From the NCBI GenBank assembly GCA_023055425.1, contig JALGPY010000007.1, forward strand, positions 14,580,001 to 14,644,000: a stretch of 64,000 bases of DNA. Direction: 5' to 3'. The notes beneath the pieces are model-generated. The model was given only the letters and a program-made list of their open reading frames with translations. It did not search any database and was not told the origin of the DNA. This DNA is from Linanthus parryae (taxonomy: Eukaryota; Streptophyta; Magnoliopsida; Ericales; Polemoniaceae). Positions 10,967-20,163 of the stretch are shown one piece after another. Position 1 is the first letter of the stretch. Each line of letters starts with the position of its first letter. The translations under genes were made by a program, and so were the position numbers.

Positions 10967-13900
10967 AAGAAAATGAGTACTCTCTCTCTAAAAGATGGAG
11001 ACGATTCCCAAGCCATTTGCCGGCCAATTTCCGACGATCTCAAAATACTCCAAGATTCTAAGGAAATGAATCAGTGCAGACCGATCTACAACTTCATCAA
11101 AGAAGAGAAGAAATCCGACTTGGGAAAAGACCAGTTAGCGGTTCCGGGCCAAGCTCCGGCGATTTTCCGACGATGGCGGAACCGCACAGAAATACTGACT
11201 ATGGGTCGCTCGCCGGCGGATCTACAACTTCAGTGAAGAAGGTGAACAATTTCGCGAGGAAGATGAATAAAAAAAGTCCGATATGAAGGTCGATGTCTCT
11301 CCCATGACTGACCTTCCATCCGCGAGGAGAATCCAAGAGGTGCTGGAAGTAAACCAAGGCGACCCTCTTAGAACCCAAAAGCCGCGCTCCGGCAAACCGC
11401 AGGGAACTTTCTGGCAACCTTCAAACCCAGACCTTATCACTACCAGAAGATCGGAATTTGTCAGATCTACTCGTTCTGCGAAGAGGATCGAGCAATCTCA
11501 GGTGAGTCAAAATGTCAAATCTTAAACACTGATAATTGATGATGCAGCTCGGACGAAGACCAAACTTAACACCCATCAAGGGAAAATAAACACAACCACT
11601 GGGAATCAAATGCCCCCGCCGATGACAGAAGCTGTTGAAAAAGCTCGACAACAAGCCATCAAGATGGCGACAGCTCTCTGCAACAAAGTGGGTATCAAAG
11701 AGCTAATGACTTCAATCGGAAAGGAGAATCAAAGGACAGTGGCCAGCGATACAGGACCTGAGCCATTCATTACCCTTGTTCCGACAATCAACAACATCAA
11801 CAACAAGGTGAACAAATCATATTTTCAGGAAACAGTTTTCACTCACAGATTTCCAGTTCAACACCTTGCTGGAAGTAGTAGTAGCCTATGTTTTTAGTTA
11901 AATCAGGCCCAAACTGGTCTGATTCTCAAAGAAAACGTTGGTATTCAGAATACTCAAATGCTTAGTTTGCGTACACAATTACAAAAAAAAAAGAAAAAGA
12001 TATATCGTCGGAAGTCCTGGCTATTTCCCACCTTTTGAGAAACACCCTGAAACCAAACCAGTCAAATGGTGCTAAAGATATGCCCTCAGTTCAGCCCAAC
12101 AAACCAGCAGAAATTATTGTTAAAGATGCAGTTGCAACTTCAGCAACCCTCTTGGCCACTGGAGGTACTGGTTTCAAATTGTGTGCACATCAATCATGTT
12201 GCACAGGTAATATTTCTTCAAGATCTGTAAATCGCATAGCTTATTCTCGAGATGAGCTGTTAGCTATGTGATTTCACTCTCCCCCTTCGAAGTAAACTAG
12301 GTATGTGTGTGATAGAACAAGTCTTGAATTGGCGTCATATCACTCCAAGGTTGCTAAATCTTGCCACTCTCCTGATTATGTTCCCTTCGTTAATCGTAGA
12401 ACATATCAAGTGAGATACTTAAATCGATCTTCTATTCGGTATGTCATGCAACTTGACAATCCTGATTTTGATAGAAAGACGTGTGCAACCATCATGATTT
12501 GTTGTGCAAAAGGCAGGAAATTCAAGTTCAAAATCTCGACTGGAAAAGAAAGTGAACTAGATTCCCTGTCCAAACGCAAGATTAACCATCCAAATTAAGC
12601 ATTCAGTGTTGTTTCCAAGCCCGTGTCTGAGGAGGCTAACATGGACCTTGTGCAACCTTGTTCCGCTGTTCCTAGAGTACATTCCCTAAAAAGAGTACTC
12701 GCACCACCCTGTCCTTTGGAGCAACCTTTGGAGACCTAAATGTATGATCAACTAGCAACAACACCTAATTTAAGTTGTGATTATTCACAATCTGTTATAC
12801 GGTCGTCGTTGTTAGATCCCCTGGACCCTACGTGCCCTCCTCCTCAAAAGATTCATGAGTTTGGAGCAAACTTACCTATCCACTTTGGACCAAAGAAACG
12901 ACCTCGAAAGTGGTTCTGAAATCAGCAACTGGGTAGGGCTAAGAGACATTGCTCACTTCTCAGGAATGTTAGTAGGAAATTCACACTCCCGTTCATCGGT
13001 CGACATATTTTGCTACCAAAACCAGGTAACTCAACAAGGAAGCAAAGATTTGACTTGACTGGTGAATTACCTACGGGAAGAGTAGCTTGTCTAGGAAACG
13101 AAAGCTTCATGTGGATGGGAAGCCTCCTTCAACTAAGGTCCTAAAACAAGGTGGGTCAGACCTTGGAATTCTTCTTAGTCCTTCTCATCCCAACCTCCTC
13201 TTCTATCACGGGTTTTCGGAGATTGTTCCAAAACAATCTCCACAAGCATCATGATGACCTTCAGATGGAACTATCAAGATCGGGGACAGTCTTGCTCAGT
13301 TCATTTAGTTTGTGTCTGGTCCCTTCCTAGTGGTGTATGTCTTCTTGTCGTCATCGTTTTTAAATTAAAGGTGGTCCGCCTTTTGCTCGTTCTTTGTCAG
13401 TTTGCAATTGCTTCTATGTGTGATCTTGACTGCCTACGCGTCAATCGGGTTAGCTGGAAGAAGGTTTCTTTTTTCTGTTTTTTTTTTTTTGTCTTGGTTG
13501 CTTGATATTCTAGTCAGCAGCCGTCTAAAGACAGCCCCCTCAAACGAAGCTTTTGATTGCTTCTATTTTGCCTCTTGGAAATCTTCGCTGAGTTCGCATT
13601 CGACTATTCCGGATGTCTTATTCATCCACGTTGAATCACAAAATATCACTTCTCAGCCTCTTTACGGTCTGAGTTCACTCACCCTCCTTCCTTCCCCAGG
13701 TTCTAACTCCATCACGTTGAGCTACTCCAGCACCAACATCCATATGATTTTGGATGTCAATTCTTGCAACAAATCAAGACGGCCAATTGCAACGGACAAC
13801 CGCCTCTGCCATCTTATTTTTCTAGTTTCCGATTTTATCTTTGTTATGTTTGTTTTGCCTTGGTTGATAGCTCCAGTAGGATACATTGGCCAAGCAATCT

Positions 13901-13974
13901 TTAGTTGTCGTTTTCTATGTTATGTACATTGTAATTTACTTGTTTAATCAATGATATTGCTACCTTTCAAAAAA
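10967..13974 (+). mobile_element. RT-less poly(A)-tailed retroelement, copy 1
   Basis: A 3.0 kb unit bounded by an exact 16 bp TSD and ending in a short A tract (13967-13976). No reverse transcriptase, endonuclease or RNase H is present. The coding remnant runs through 10961-11525, 11610-11897, 12035-12271 and 12305-12598, and is broken by stops and frameshifts. The segment 12229-12440 aligns without gaps to the protein of the element at 49912-52158 (shared YSR-x-ELL motif, Pro-rich PPxK, then F-x-NRRT-x-QV). The rest, including 13250-13950, is 3' untranslated-like. It is probably a non-autonomous passenger of L1-type machinery. Confidence 0.75.
12035..12598 (+). pseudogene. Degenerate family protein with YSRDELL motif (copy 1)
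   Basis: One frame runs from 12035 through an in-frame TGA (12269-12271) and a TAA near 12293 into 12305-12598. The junction peptide is AYSRDELLAM, stop, FHSPPSK, stop, TR. In copy 2 the same positions read SYSRAELLSLRFFPPPKKEIRR, with Arg and Glu where copy 1 has stops, so the stops are later decay. Downstream VPFVNRRTYQVRY matches FSFMNRRTKQVVQ of copy 2. YSRDELL fits Y-x4-L-hydrophobic, the eIF4E-binding consensus; that function is an inference. No other domain is recognised. Confidence 0.6.
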
Positions 13975-13990
13975 AAGTAATGAAATGAGA
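13975..13990 (+). repeat. Target-site duplication, right copy
   Basis: An exact repeat of 10951-10966, directly after the A tract of the retroelement. Confidence 0.9.
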
Positions 13991-14470
13991 CTCGGTAGTC
14001 ACCAAGGTTGACTGAACGACTATATAATGATTCACATTCATCTCCAAACAATTAGTCAGGCCTCAAGCCTCGACGAACGTCTAGCTTCTTTCGGGTCCAA
14101 TAACTTTGTGTATTGTGGCTAATTCGATTGCAATTCATATACATTATTTGTGTAAATTTATTTTCTCGCCTTTTTTTTTAGTTTTATTTGTATCATTCAT
14201 CCTAAGTATATGCCCGTCTTGTGTCAGCTGCAATTTTAGTTTTTGACTCGACCATTGCCCTCATTTGCTTGGAAATGTGTCGTTGGTAGACTTTGCAATT
14301 GTCTTCCCTCTGTGTTATGCTTTATCTCTTCCTCCAGGCCTAGAACAGGTGGCTCCAAAATTTGTGTATGTACTTCACATTCGGCTCGTAAATTTTCAGA
14401 TGAAAATGTGGGGTCGATTCAAACCCTGCTTTTCAAGTTTGTGCATCTAGGTTGAACTGGCATGGACATC
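13991..14470. other. Intergenic, no gene seen
   Basis: The short overlapping plus frames at 14243-14455 have no recognisable domain and no start context. Nothing else is supported here. Confidence 0.4.
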
Positions 14471-14480
14471 TCTTGAGTAG

Positions 14481-14670
14481 GAATAATTATTGCTTGCTCC
14501 AAGAGCAAATATAACATGGTGTTGTAAGCAATACATCACAGCACGTCAGGAACATGTAAGAATTCACATTCTTTTGTCTGCCACTCATTCTCTTTCTTCT
14601 TGACATGTCATGTGTTGTATGGTTAGAGCAAATCCACATCATTTGCTCTTATAGCAAACAAAAATTTCTC
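14481..14670. mobile_element. Mutator-type MITE, copy 1 (190 bp)
   Basis: Ends GAATAATTATTGCTTGCTCC... and ...GCAAACAAAAATTTCTC are inverted repeats of about 30 bp. It is flanked by a 9 bp duplication, CTTGAGTAG (14472-14480) and CTTGAGTGG (14671-14679, one mismatch). A 9 bp TSD is the hallmark of Mutator-like elements. A second copy lies at 42564-42754. It has no coding capacity. Confidence 0.8.
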
Positions 14671-14679
14671 CTTGAGTGG

Positions 14680-15461
14680 GAGGAGGTGGCACTACAAATC
14701 TAAGTTGTAAAATTTCCATGTTTGAGCATCGTTGAAAAGCAACTCCGTGTTTCAAAATTTGCCAACAATGCTGCAACTGAAATAGCTTTTCTTTCTCCCT
14801 CTTCTTGAAAAAAGATTGCGTCAAGTTACAATTTCGACAAAAAATTATAAATAATTATAGTTGTATGCATAACATTGGTACAGAGTACAACTAAGTACTA
14901 CTTACTTCGTCTAACACATTTGTTCATGTCGCATCGAGAGTTCGAGCCTTTTCCAAACACACTTTCTAAGCCATACATTGGCCTCTTATCTGTCTCTTCC
15001 AGTGTGTCATTCAAGCTTGTTTTGTCCGACTTTGACTTCTATATGGTGTAAACCAATATCAAGTACGTTGTACATGTATGTGAATTCTTTTCCGGAATCC
15101 ACATTTGCCCTGATTTGTACCTACAATTTGGTTATACGATATTAGAGTGTGTGCATGGCACAAAACGTCATCTTCAGCTTTTGACCACAAGTTAAAATCC
15201 CTCTCAGTAGACATTGTCTTAAATTGTGGTAAATATAACTAGTGTTGTAATACGTTATGCATATGTCTAAAATATCTGTACACGTTCCTACAACTAGTAG
15301 ATACATCTTCAGCTATTGGAAATCTTCAGCTGTAAGCAAAATGTCTTTTAGTGCATTGAAGAAATTAATTGAAGATGAGGTAGTGGAATTTATAGATATA
15401 AATAGGGGGCTCTCTTGTAATTAACCCAAACTTCTTTCCTCTCAAACCCTCCCCTACCATT
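14680..15461. other. Intergenic, with a TATA-like motif but no gene seen
   Basis: A TATA-like ATATAAATAG occurs near 15397-15406, followed by CT-rich sequence that resembles a 5' leader, but no coding sequence follows it. The minus frame at 14639-14824 overlaps the MITE and is not a gene. Confidence 0.4.
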
Positions 15462-15467
15462 CACTGT

Positions 15468-15506
<39 letters not shown>

Positions 15507-15648
15507 GAGCAGTTGGAGGCGCCGTGGCCCAGACGAGCTCACCCGCGGCCTCCACGGCGCCGTCCATCTTTCCCGTCGCCTGCGATTAGTGTCTTGCAGT
15601 GACTAATCGCGGTCTTCAACTCACCCACACCCATGGTTGTTGACAGTC
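15462..15648. repeat. Hairpin-rich poly(A) block with short inverted ends, possible CACTA-type MITE
   Basis: Starts CACTGTCAA, followed by a 36-base A run (15469-15504), and ends TTGACAGT (15640-15647), an inverted match to the start. Inside are two GC-rich hairpins: GGCGCCGTGG (15519-15528) with CCACGGCGCC (15552-15561), and GCGATTAGT (15582-15590) with ACTAATCGC (15602-15610). CACTG termini with structured interiors suggest a small CACTA-type transposon, but no clear 3 bp TSD is seen. Confidence 0.4.
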
Positions 15649-15854
15649 TTAAAAAAACATGACAATATAATGAGTAGTCTAAAAAAAGCAGGACATAGGC
15701 AAATTACTCAAAAGATATTAATTGGTTGCGCAATTTCAGGCCGGGTCGCGCGGTTAGAAGTTGTCTTCAGAGTAATGCCACTTACGATGAATTTGATTCC
15801 TGCCAGTCACATATTGAACCAAAATTAACAACCACGTTAGGTCATACATCAAGC

Positions 15855-16000
15855 TTCTATTCGATGAATAAAAACCCTTACCCAACATAACTAAAATCGA
15901 CCAAACTAAATAAAACGTCAAGCTTCTGTTCGTTACAGATTACAGAAACCCTTACCAAAACATTACTAACTCGGCCAAACTAAATAAATACTCCAGCTGT
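15855..16000 (+). repeat. Imperfect tandem duplication upstream of the metalloproteinase gene
   Basis: Two ~70 bp blocks each run from TCAAGCTTCT through AACCCTTAC to CCAAACTAAATAAA (about 15848-15915 and 15918-15988). They lie 180-320 bp before the start codon and so within the likely promoter. No known operator was identified. Confidence 0.5.
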
Positions 16001-16167
16001 CATAGTAATTAACTCCTGAGCTCTTTTGTACGTCTTGAATTTGCCAAATCGAGAAACAGTTGGAGATCTTAGAAAGTGAAAGATCGAATAAATGATAAGA
16101 TAAATACTCCTTACTTTGATTAACATCAACAAATCATTCACTTTGATCATTCCCTCTTCCTTCCACT

Positions 16168-17109
16168 ATGGCACCAAAATCTTTAAGCTGCATCTTTTGC
16201 ATTGTGCTAGTTTTCATGACAATTCCCAACTTCACCCATGCAACTTCTTATTCGCCCTTCTCATCCATCAAACATTTGCAGGGCTGCCAAAAGGGCGAAA
16301 CCGTAAAAGGCCTCCGCACAGTGAAGTCCTACCTCCAGCGTTTTGGTTACCTAAACTACGAAAATAGTCCGAACCAAATTACCCGTGCCAGCGACGACAT
16401 CTTTGACGACGAATTAGAAGCTGCCCTCAAAACATACCAGCTGAACTTCGGCCTAAACACCACCGGTGTTTTGGACGCTGATACGGCGTCTAAAATGGCA
16501 ATGCCACGGTGTGGGGTGCCGGACATAAGCAACGGTACTAATCACATGCTAGCCAGCAGAAATAAGCGACATGGCCATCATAACCACGGTAACCTTAAAA
16601 ACCTCAAAACAGTTTCCCACTTTGCTTTCTACGGAGGCAGATATATATGGCCGCCGGGGAAGAAACAACTCACTTATGCGTTTTATCAAAACGTAAGCCC
16701 TCTTGTAATAGCCTCCGTGGCGCGATGTTTCGACCAGTGGGCATCCGCCTCGAAGTATTTCACTTTCAGAGTCGGCAACCCGCGAACGGCGGACCTCAAG
16801 CTCGGATTCGAGCGCGGGCGACATTGTGAGGGCGGCGCCTTTGACGGGCCCGGCGGAGTGGCGGCCCACGCATTTGCGCCGACGGACGGGAAGCTCCACT
16901 TCGACGCGGCCGAGAGATGGGTGATAGGGGCCGTGCCGGGCTGTCTGGATGTGGGAACGGTGGCGTTGCACGAGATCGGGCACCTTCTGGGACTCCAACA
17001 TAGCGCAGTTCCGACCGCGATTATGTTTCCGTCGGTTCCGATGTCCGCGGTCAAGGGTCTTAGCTTTGACGACGTTATGGGGATTAGAACCTTGTACAGG
17101 GTTTTATGA
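16168..17109 (+). CDS. Matrix metalloproteinase (matrixin, peptidase family M10A), secreted
   Basis: A 313-residue intronless zinc endopeptidase of the plant extracellular MMP family, acting in the apoplast. Residues 1-26 are a hydrophobic signal peptide ending in THATS. Residues ~36-110 form the peptidoglycan-binding-like propeptide. PRCGVPD (113-119) is the cysteine switch that keeps the zymogen inactive. The catalytic zinc site HEIGHLLGLQH (268-278) is intact, with a Met-turn at M286 (AIMFP). The first Met before the signal peptide was chosen as start. Two oddities: the usual HGD and HFDADE motifs before the active site read HCE (219-221) and HFDAAE (245-250), and the protein stops right after the catalytic fold (YRVL), with no C-terminal GPI or membrane tail, which many plant MMPs have. 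Function as an active protease is probable but not certain. Confidence 0.93.
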   Translation: MAPKSLSCIFCIVLVFMTIPNFTHATSYSPFSSIKHLQGCQKGETVKGLRTVKSYLQRFGYLNYENSPNQITRASDDIFDDELEAALKTYQLNFGLNTTGVLDADTASKMAMPRCGVPDISNGTNHMLASRNKRHGHHNHGNLKNLKTVSHFAFYGGRYIWPPGKKQLTYAFYQNVSPLVIASVARCFDQWASASKYFTFRVGNPRTADLKLGFERGRHCEGGAFDGPGGVAAHAFAPTDGKLHFDAAERWVIGAVPGCLDVGTVALHEIGHLLGLQHSAVPTAIMFPSVPMSAVKGLSFDDVMGIRTLYRVL

Positions 17110-18117
17110 TACCTTCGTCCGATTATTCATGTAACACAGATATAAGTTTATTTCCAGTTAAATAAATTGGTTGGCTGATGCCGACACGTAATGTCAAAAT
17201 TGAAAACCATTGTTGAAGTTGTAAGCATATGTAAATATATTAAATTTTATATCTACTTCAGTTCCTTAACATGGATTTTGTAGCTAAGTGTCAGTGAGAC
17301 GATACTGCACGAGAATTTTCTGTTAAAAGTTCTATATTCTATTTTTGGTGTTTCATGTGTAATTTGTGTAGTAACTTTTTCTTAAAAAATAAAAAAAAAA
17401 TAAAAAATCACTCGAATAATGTAAAATAATATACAGTTCTTAAATCCGTCAGCTATTTTTCAGATAGCGGAAGAATCGTGACAACCATTGCACTCTAAAA
17501 CCTTCTTTGCTGCTATTACTGTAGGCCGTCTCCACTACCGCCGCCTGCATTGCCTCCACCCGTTGCCTCTCCGCTGTCGCCACGTGCCTCGACATGTTGC
17601 CTCCACCATCGCCACCCGCTCCTAACCCATAACCTCAAACTCATACCACCTATGGTGAATTCGGGAATTCGTTAGGGGGGGGGGGGCTAAATTGAAAAGA
17701 ATGAATATTGTAAGAATAAAATTTTGGGTCATTGACATAAAACATACATGCACTATTATATTTGTGACACAAAACCCTCTGCACTTTCAATTTTCTGAAC
17801 CAACCCTCCATAGTTTACTATTCTATGATACTTAATCCAAAATCGGTAACGCCGTTAAGGAATTGGATGGAACAAAGTCACGTGATTCTTGTGAGTTTGA
17901 GGTTATGGGTTATCGGATGGAACAAAGTCATGTGCCTCGACATGTTGCCTCCACCATCGCCACCCGCTCCTAACCCATAACCTCAAACTCATACCACAAA
18001 AATGCACTATAACACCCACTCGAATCACAAAACTAATTTTTTAGGGTAATTGACATAAAACCTACCTGCACTATTACATCCAATTTTAGAGTAATTGACA
18101 TGAAACCCTCGAATCAC
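17110..18117. repeat. Intergenic region with a 67 bp direct repeat and an inverted partial copy
   Basis: The segment GTGCCTCGACATGTTGCC... to CATACCAC occurs at 17584-17650 and again identically at 17932-17998. Between them, 17891-17912 is the inverse of its end (GTTTGAGGTTATGGGTTA), and GGATGGAACAAAGTCA occurs twice. A 10-base G run lies at about 17677-17686. This looks like a small rearranged transposon. No gene is seen. Confidence 0.5.
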
Positions 18118-18831
18118 AAAGTCTCTTTCTCAGGACGGGAAATTCTTTTTAAAGCAGTGGCTCAAACAGTTTCCCGTGTAGACAATGAGTTATTTTAGAA
18201 TTCCAATAGCTCTTTGTCAGAAGCTAGAAAGAATGGCCTGCAAGTTCTTTTGGGGGTTGGACAAGAAAAAGTTCCTTTGCGGAAAACAAGATAATCAAAG
18301 AGGATATCACTAGATTGCACGTGAGCGGTTAAAAAAGGCAAAGGAAGATGATAGAATTGATTTCAACGACATCGAAGGTCTTAATAGCTCTTTGCTAGCA
18401 AAACAGTTGTGGAGGCTCATGTCAACCAATTCTTTGGTAAGCAAATTCTTTAAACATAAGTATTATACTAACTCAGATCTTTTGACTGTAGTTCCAAAGC
18501 ACAATTGTTCCTATGCTTGGAGGTCATTGCAGGAAGAACACACTCTAGAATGGACTTCGCTGGAAGATTGGAGATGGCCGCAGCATCTGCCCTCTTACGA
18601 ATCCATGGCTGAAAAGGGCACCGTCCTTTTGGCCCATTGTAGCACCATGCACAGCATCGCAAATGCATGCCTCGGACTTCATTACTCCAGATAAATCGTG
18701 GGATTTGGAGCATTTGCGCGATAGGGGTCTAGGAAGTGAGGTTCCTGAGATCTAGAAACTCTCCATCCCTCAAGTTGCATTGCCAAATTCTTAGATATTG
18801 AACTATTCAGAGGACCGGAACTACAGCCTGA
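18118..18831 (+). pseudogene. 5' part of a degenerate LINE: C-terminal reverse transcriptase region
   Basis: With several stops, the plus strand reads the conserved C-terminal portion of plant L1-type reverse transcriptase: SLSQDGKFFLKQ (for LSqaGREvLIKaV), then YFRIPIALCQKLERM, FFWG, ERLKKAKEDDRIDF, LLAKQLWRLMS and SLVSKFFKHKYY. The last clean part is the open frame 18392-18694. It breaks off at 18831, where an LTR element is inserted, and resumes at 32016. The front of the LINE is missing. Confidence 0.75.
18827..18831 (+). repeat. 5 bp target-site duplication CCTGA, left copy
   Basis: CCTGA directly before the LTR start at 18832 matches CCTGA at 32011-32015 directly after the other LTR. 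This proves a single insertion event for the 13.2 kb element. Confidence 0.9.
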
Positions 18832-19478
18832 TGTGCACAAGAGATTCCGGCGGGGAGACCTCCGTGTACACCGTACGTAGTGGATCAGGGATCGCACAGG
18901 AAGAATAGGGGTGTGTGTAGGGAGAGAGCAAGTCAGTAGCAATGTCTGAGAGAGAGACAGAGGTTTGGCAGAGCTTCCGCGTATGGCAGTGTTGTTCTCC
19001 TTTGTATGGAAAGGTTTAACGATGTATATATACTGGAGAACGTGACCGTTGTAGTGTGGTTAATGCGCCCATTGATGGCGGCTTAATTAGCTTAACCATA
19101 ACGGCACGTTCGTCCGAGTATATAGGAACCGTTAGAGCACGTGGTGCGCGAGTACCGGAACCGTTACGAGGTTGACCGGGTTTGACCGGATTGACCGGGT
19201 TTGACCGGATTGACCGGGTCTAGGGAGCTCGTGCCATAGATCTCTCAAAACAGTTACTAAAGGTCGCGCGCGGGCTTGGCTCGCACGCGACAGGGCTTAC
19301 TCTAGCCTCCAGACCACAAAGTCCCTACAAGTCCCGTGCAGTGGTATGCGAGGGCTCTGTCTCGCAGCCCCCACATGGATCAGCTCGGCTGGTGATCCTG
19401 TGTGTGTGGAGCACAATATGGTGTGCTGGATGGTCGCCACGTGGCCTAGATCTGCCATGTCATAAAGCAGTATCTACA
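18832..19478 (-). repeat. 3' LTR of the Tat-like element
   Basis: 647 bp, TG...CA ends. Read against the other LTR, the only difference I see is G versus A in CTCGTGCC/CTCATGCC (about 19229 and 31761). It contains a TATATATA motif on the minus strand near 19025-19032, and repeated GACCGGGTTTGACCGGATT units at about 19173-19220. Confidence 0.95.
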
Positions 19479-19497
19479 TTAGCCCCCTTTCTGCGCG
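19479..19497 (-). other. Polypurine tract of the Tat-like element
   Basis: On the minus strand AGAAAGGGGGCTAA lies directly before the LTR start TGTAGATACTG, as needed for plus-strand DNA priming. Confidence 0.65.
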
Positions 19498-19736
19498 TGA
19501 AGGCTTGTAGCTGTATAGGCTTCCATGCGCGGAAACCAACATGCGCGTCGTCGTCACGCACCAATTCAAATACGGGTAGATTCAGCCCCCGTGCGTGTAA
19601 TTATGACCTAAAACCCCTAGAGTCGTGCCGTCTGACCTTTAGGGTTTTAGGCGTGACGTCAGCCCGTCCTGTGATTGCGCGACACGACGGTGACGGTTGC
19701 GATTCGACTACTGAAGGGACGCAACCCTTCATTCTT

Positions 19737-19750
19737 CTGGATAAATACCT
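19737..19750 (+). promoter_or_regulatory. TATA-like box for the antisense gene
   Basis: CTGGATAAATACC at 19737-19749 lies on the plus strand about 420 bp before the first start codon of the antisense gene and after a GC-richer segment. Nothing else in the 685 bp leader looks like a core promoter. It is inferred from sequence only. Confidence 0.4.
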
Positions 19751-20124
19751 TGTATCCCATCATTGCAAAGCATTGCTTCTTTCTCTTAAAGTGAATGGTA
19801 CCCGGAGATCTTCGAGAGCAGATCCAAATAATCAATCATCAGTTCAAGACTGCAAATCGTATTCTTCAATTGTGCATCTCCAAGCAGGCTTCAAGGAAAC
19901 AAGGTTGGCCTCGTTTACTTTGATTTAAACTACCAGTGTTTGCCTTGAATCGCATTGAATCTGTAAACCCATGAAGTCTGTGAAGAGGCTTTGATCTTCA
20001 AACCTGCTTCGTTTTTAATCTTTCAACAATATTGGGTCTTGCAAATCCCCAATTTCTAAAATCGGCACCGGAACTGTCTGCTTTCCTTTGCATAGATCTC
20101 GAATTCCAAAATTCAAACTGAAGT

Positions 20125-20163
20125 GTGGTATTTCTCCCCCCCTTTTTTTGCCCTTTCGCAGGA
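20125..20163 (+). other. 5'UTR splice acceptor before the antisense gene
   Basis: A pyrimidine run (TTTCTCCCCCCCTTTTTTTGCC) followed by TTTCGCAG ends at 20161, three bases before ATG 20164. This is an ideal acceptor, so the leader from about 19760 probably contains an intron. The donor is not fixed; a GT near 19903 is one candidate. Confidence 0.5.

Noticed and set aside
19341..19928. 195-codon plus-strand open frame starting in the 3' LTR
   Set aside because: It spans the LTR edge and leader; the LTR part recurs at 31873-32010 with a different continuation, and no domain is visible. The spliced gene starting at 20164 is better supported.
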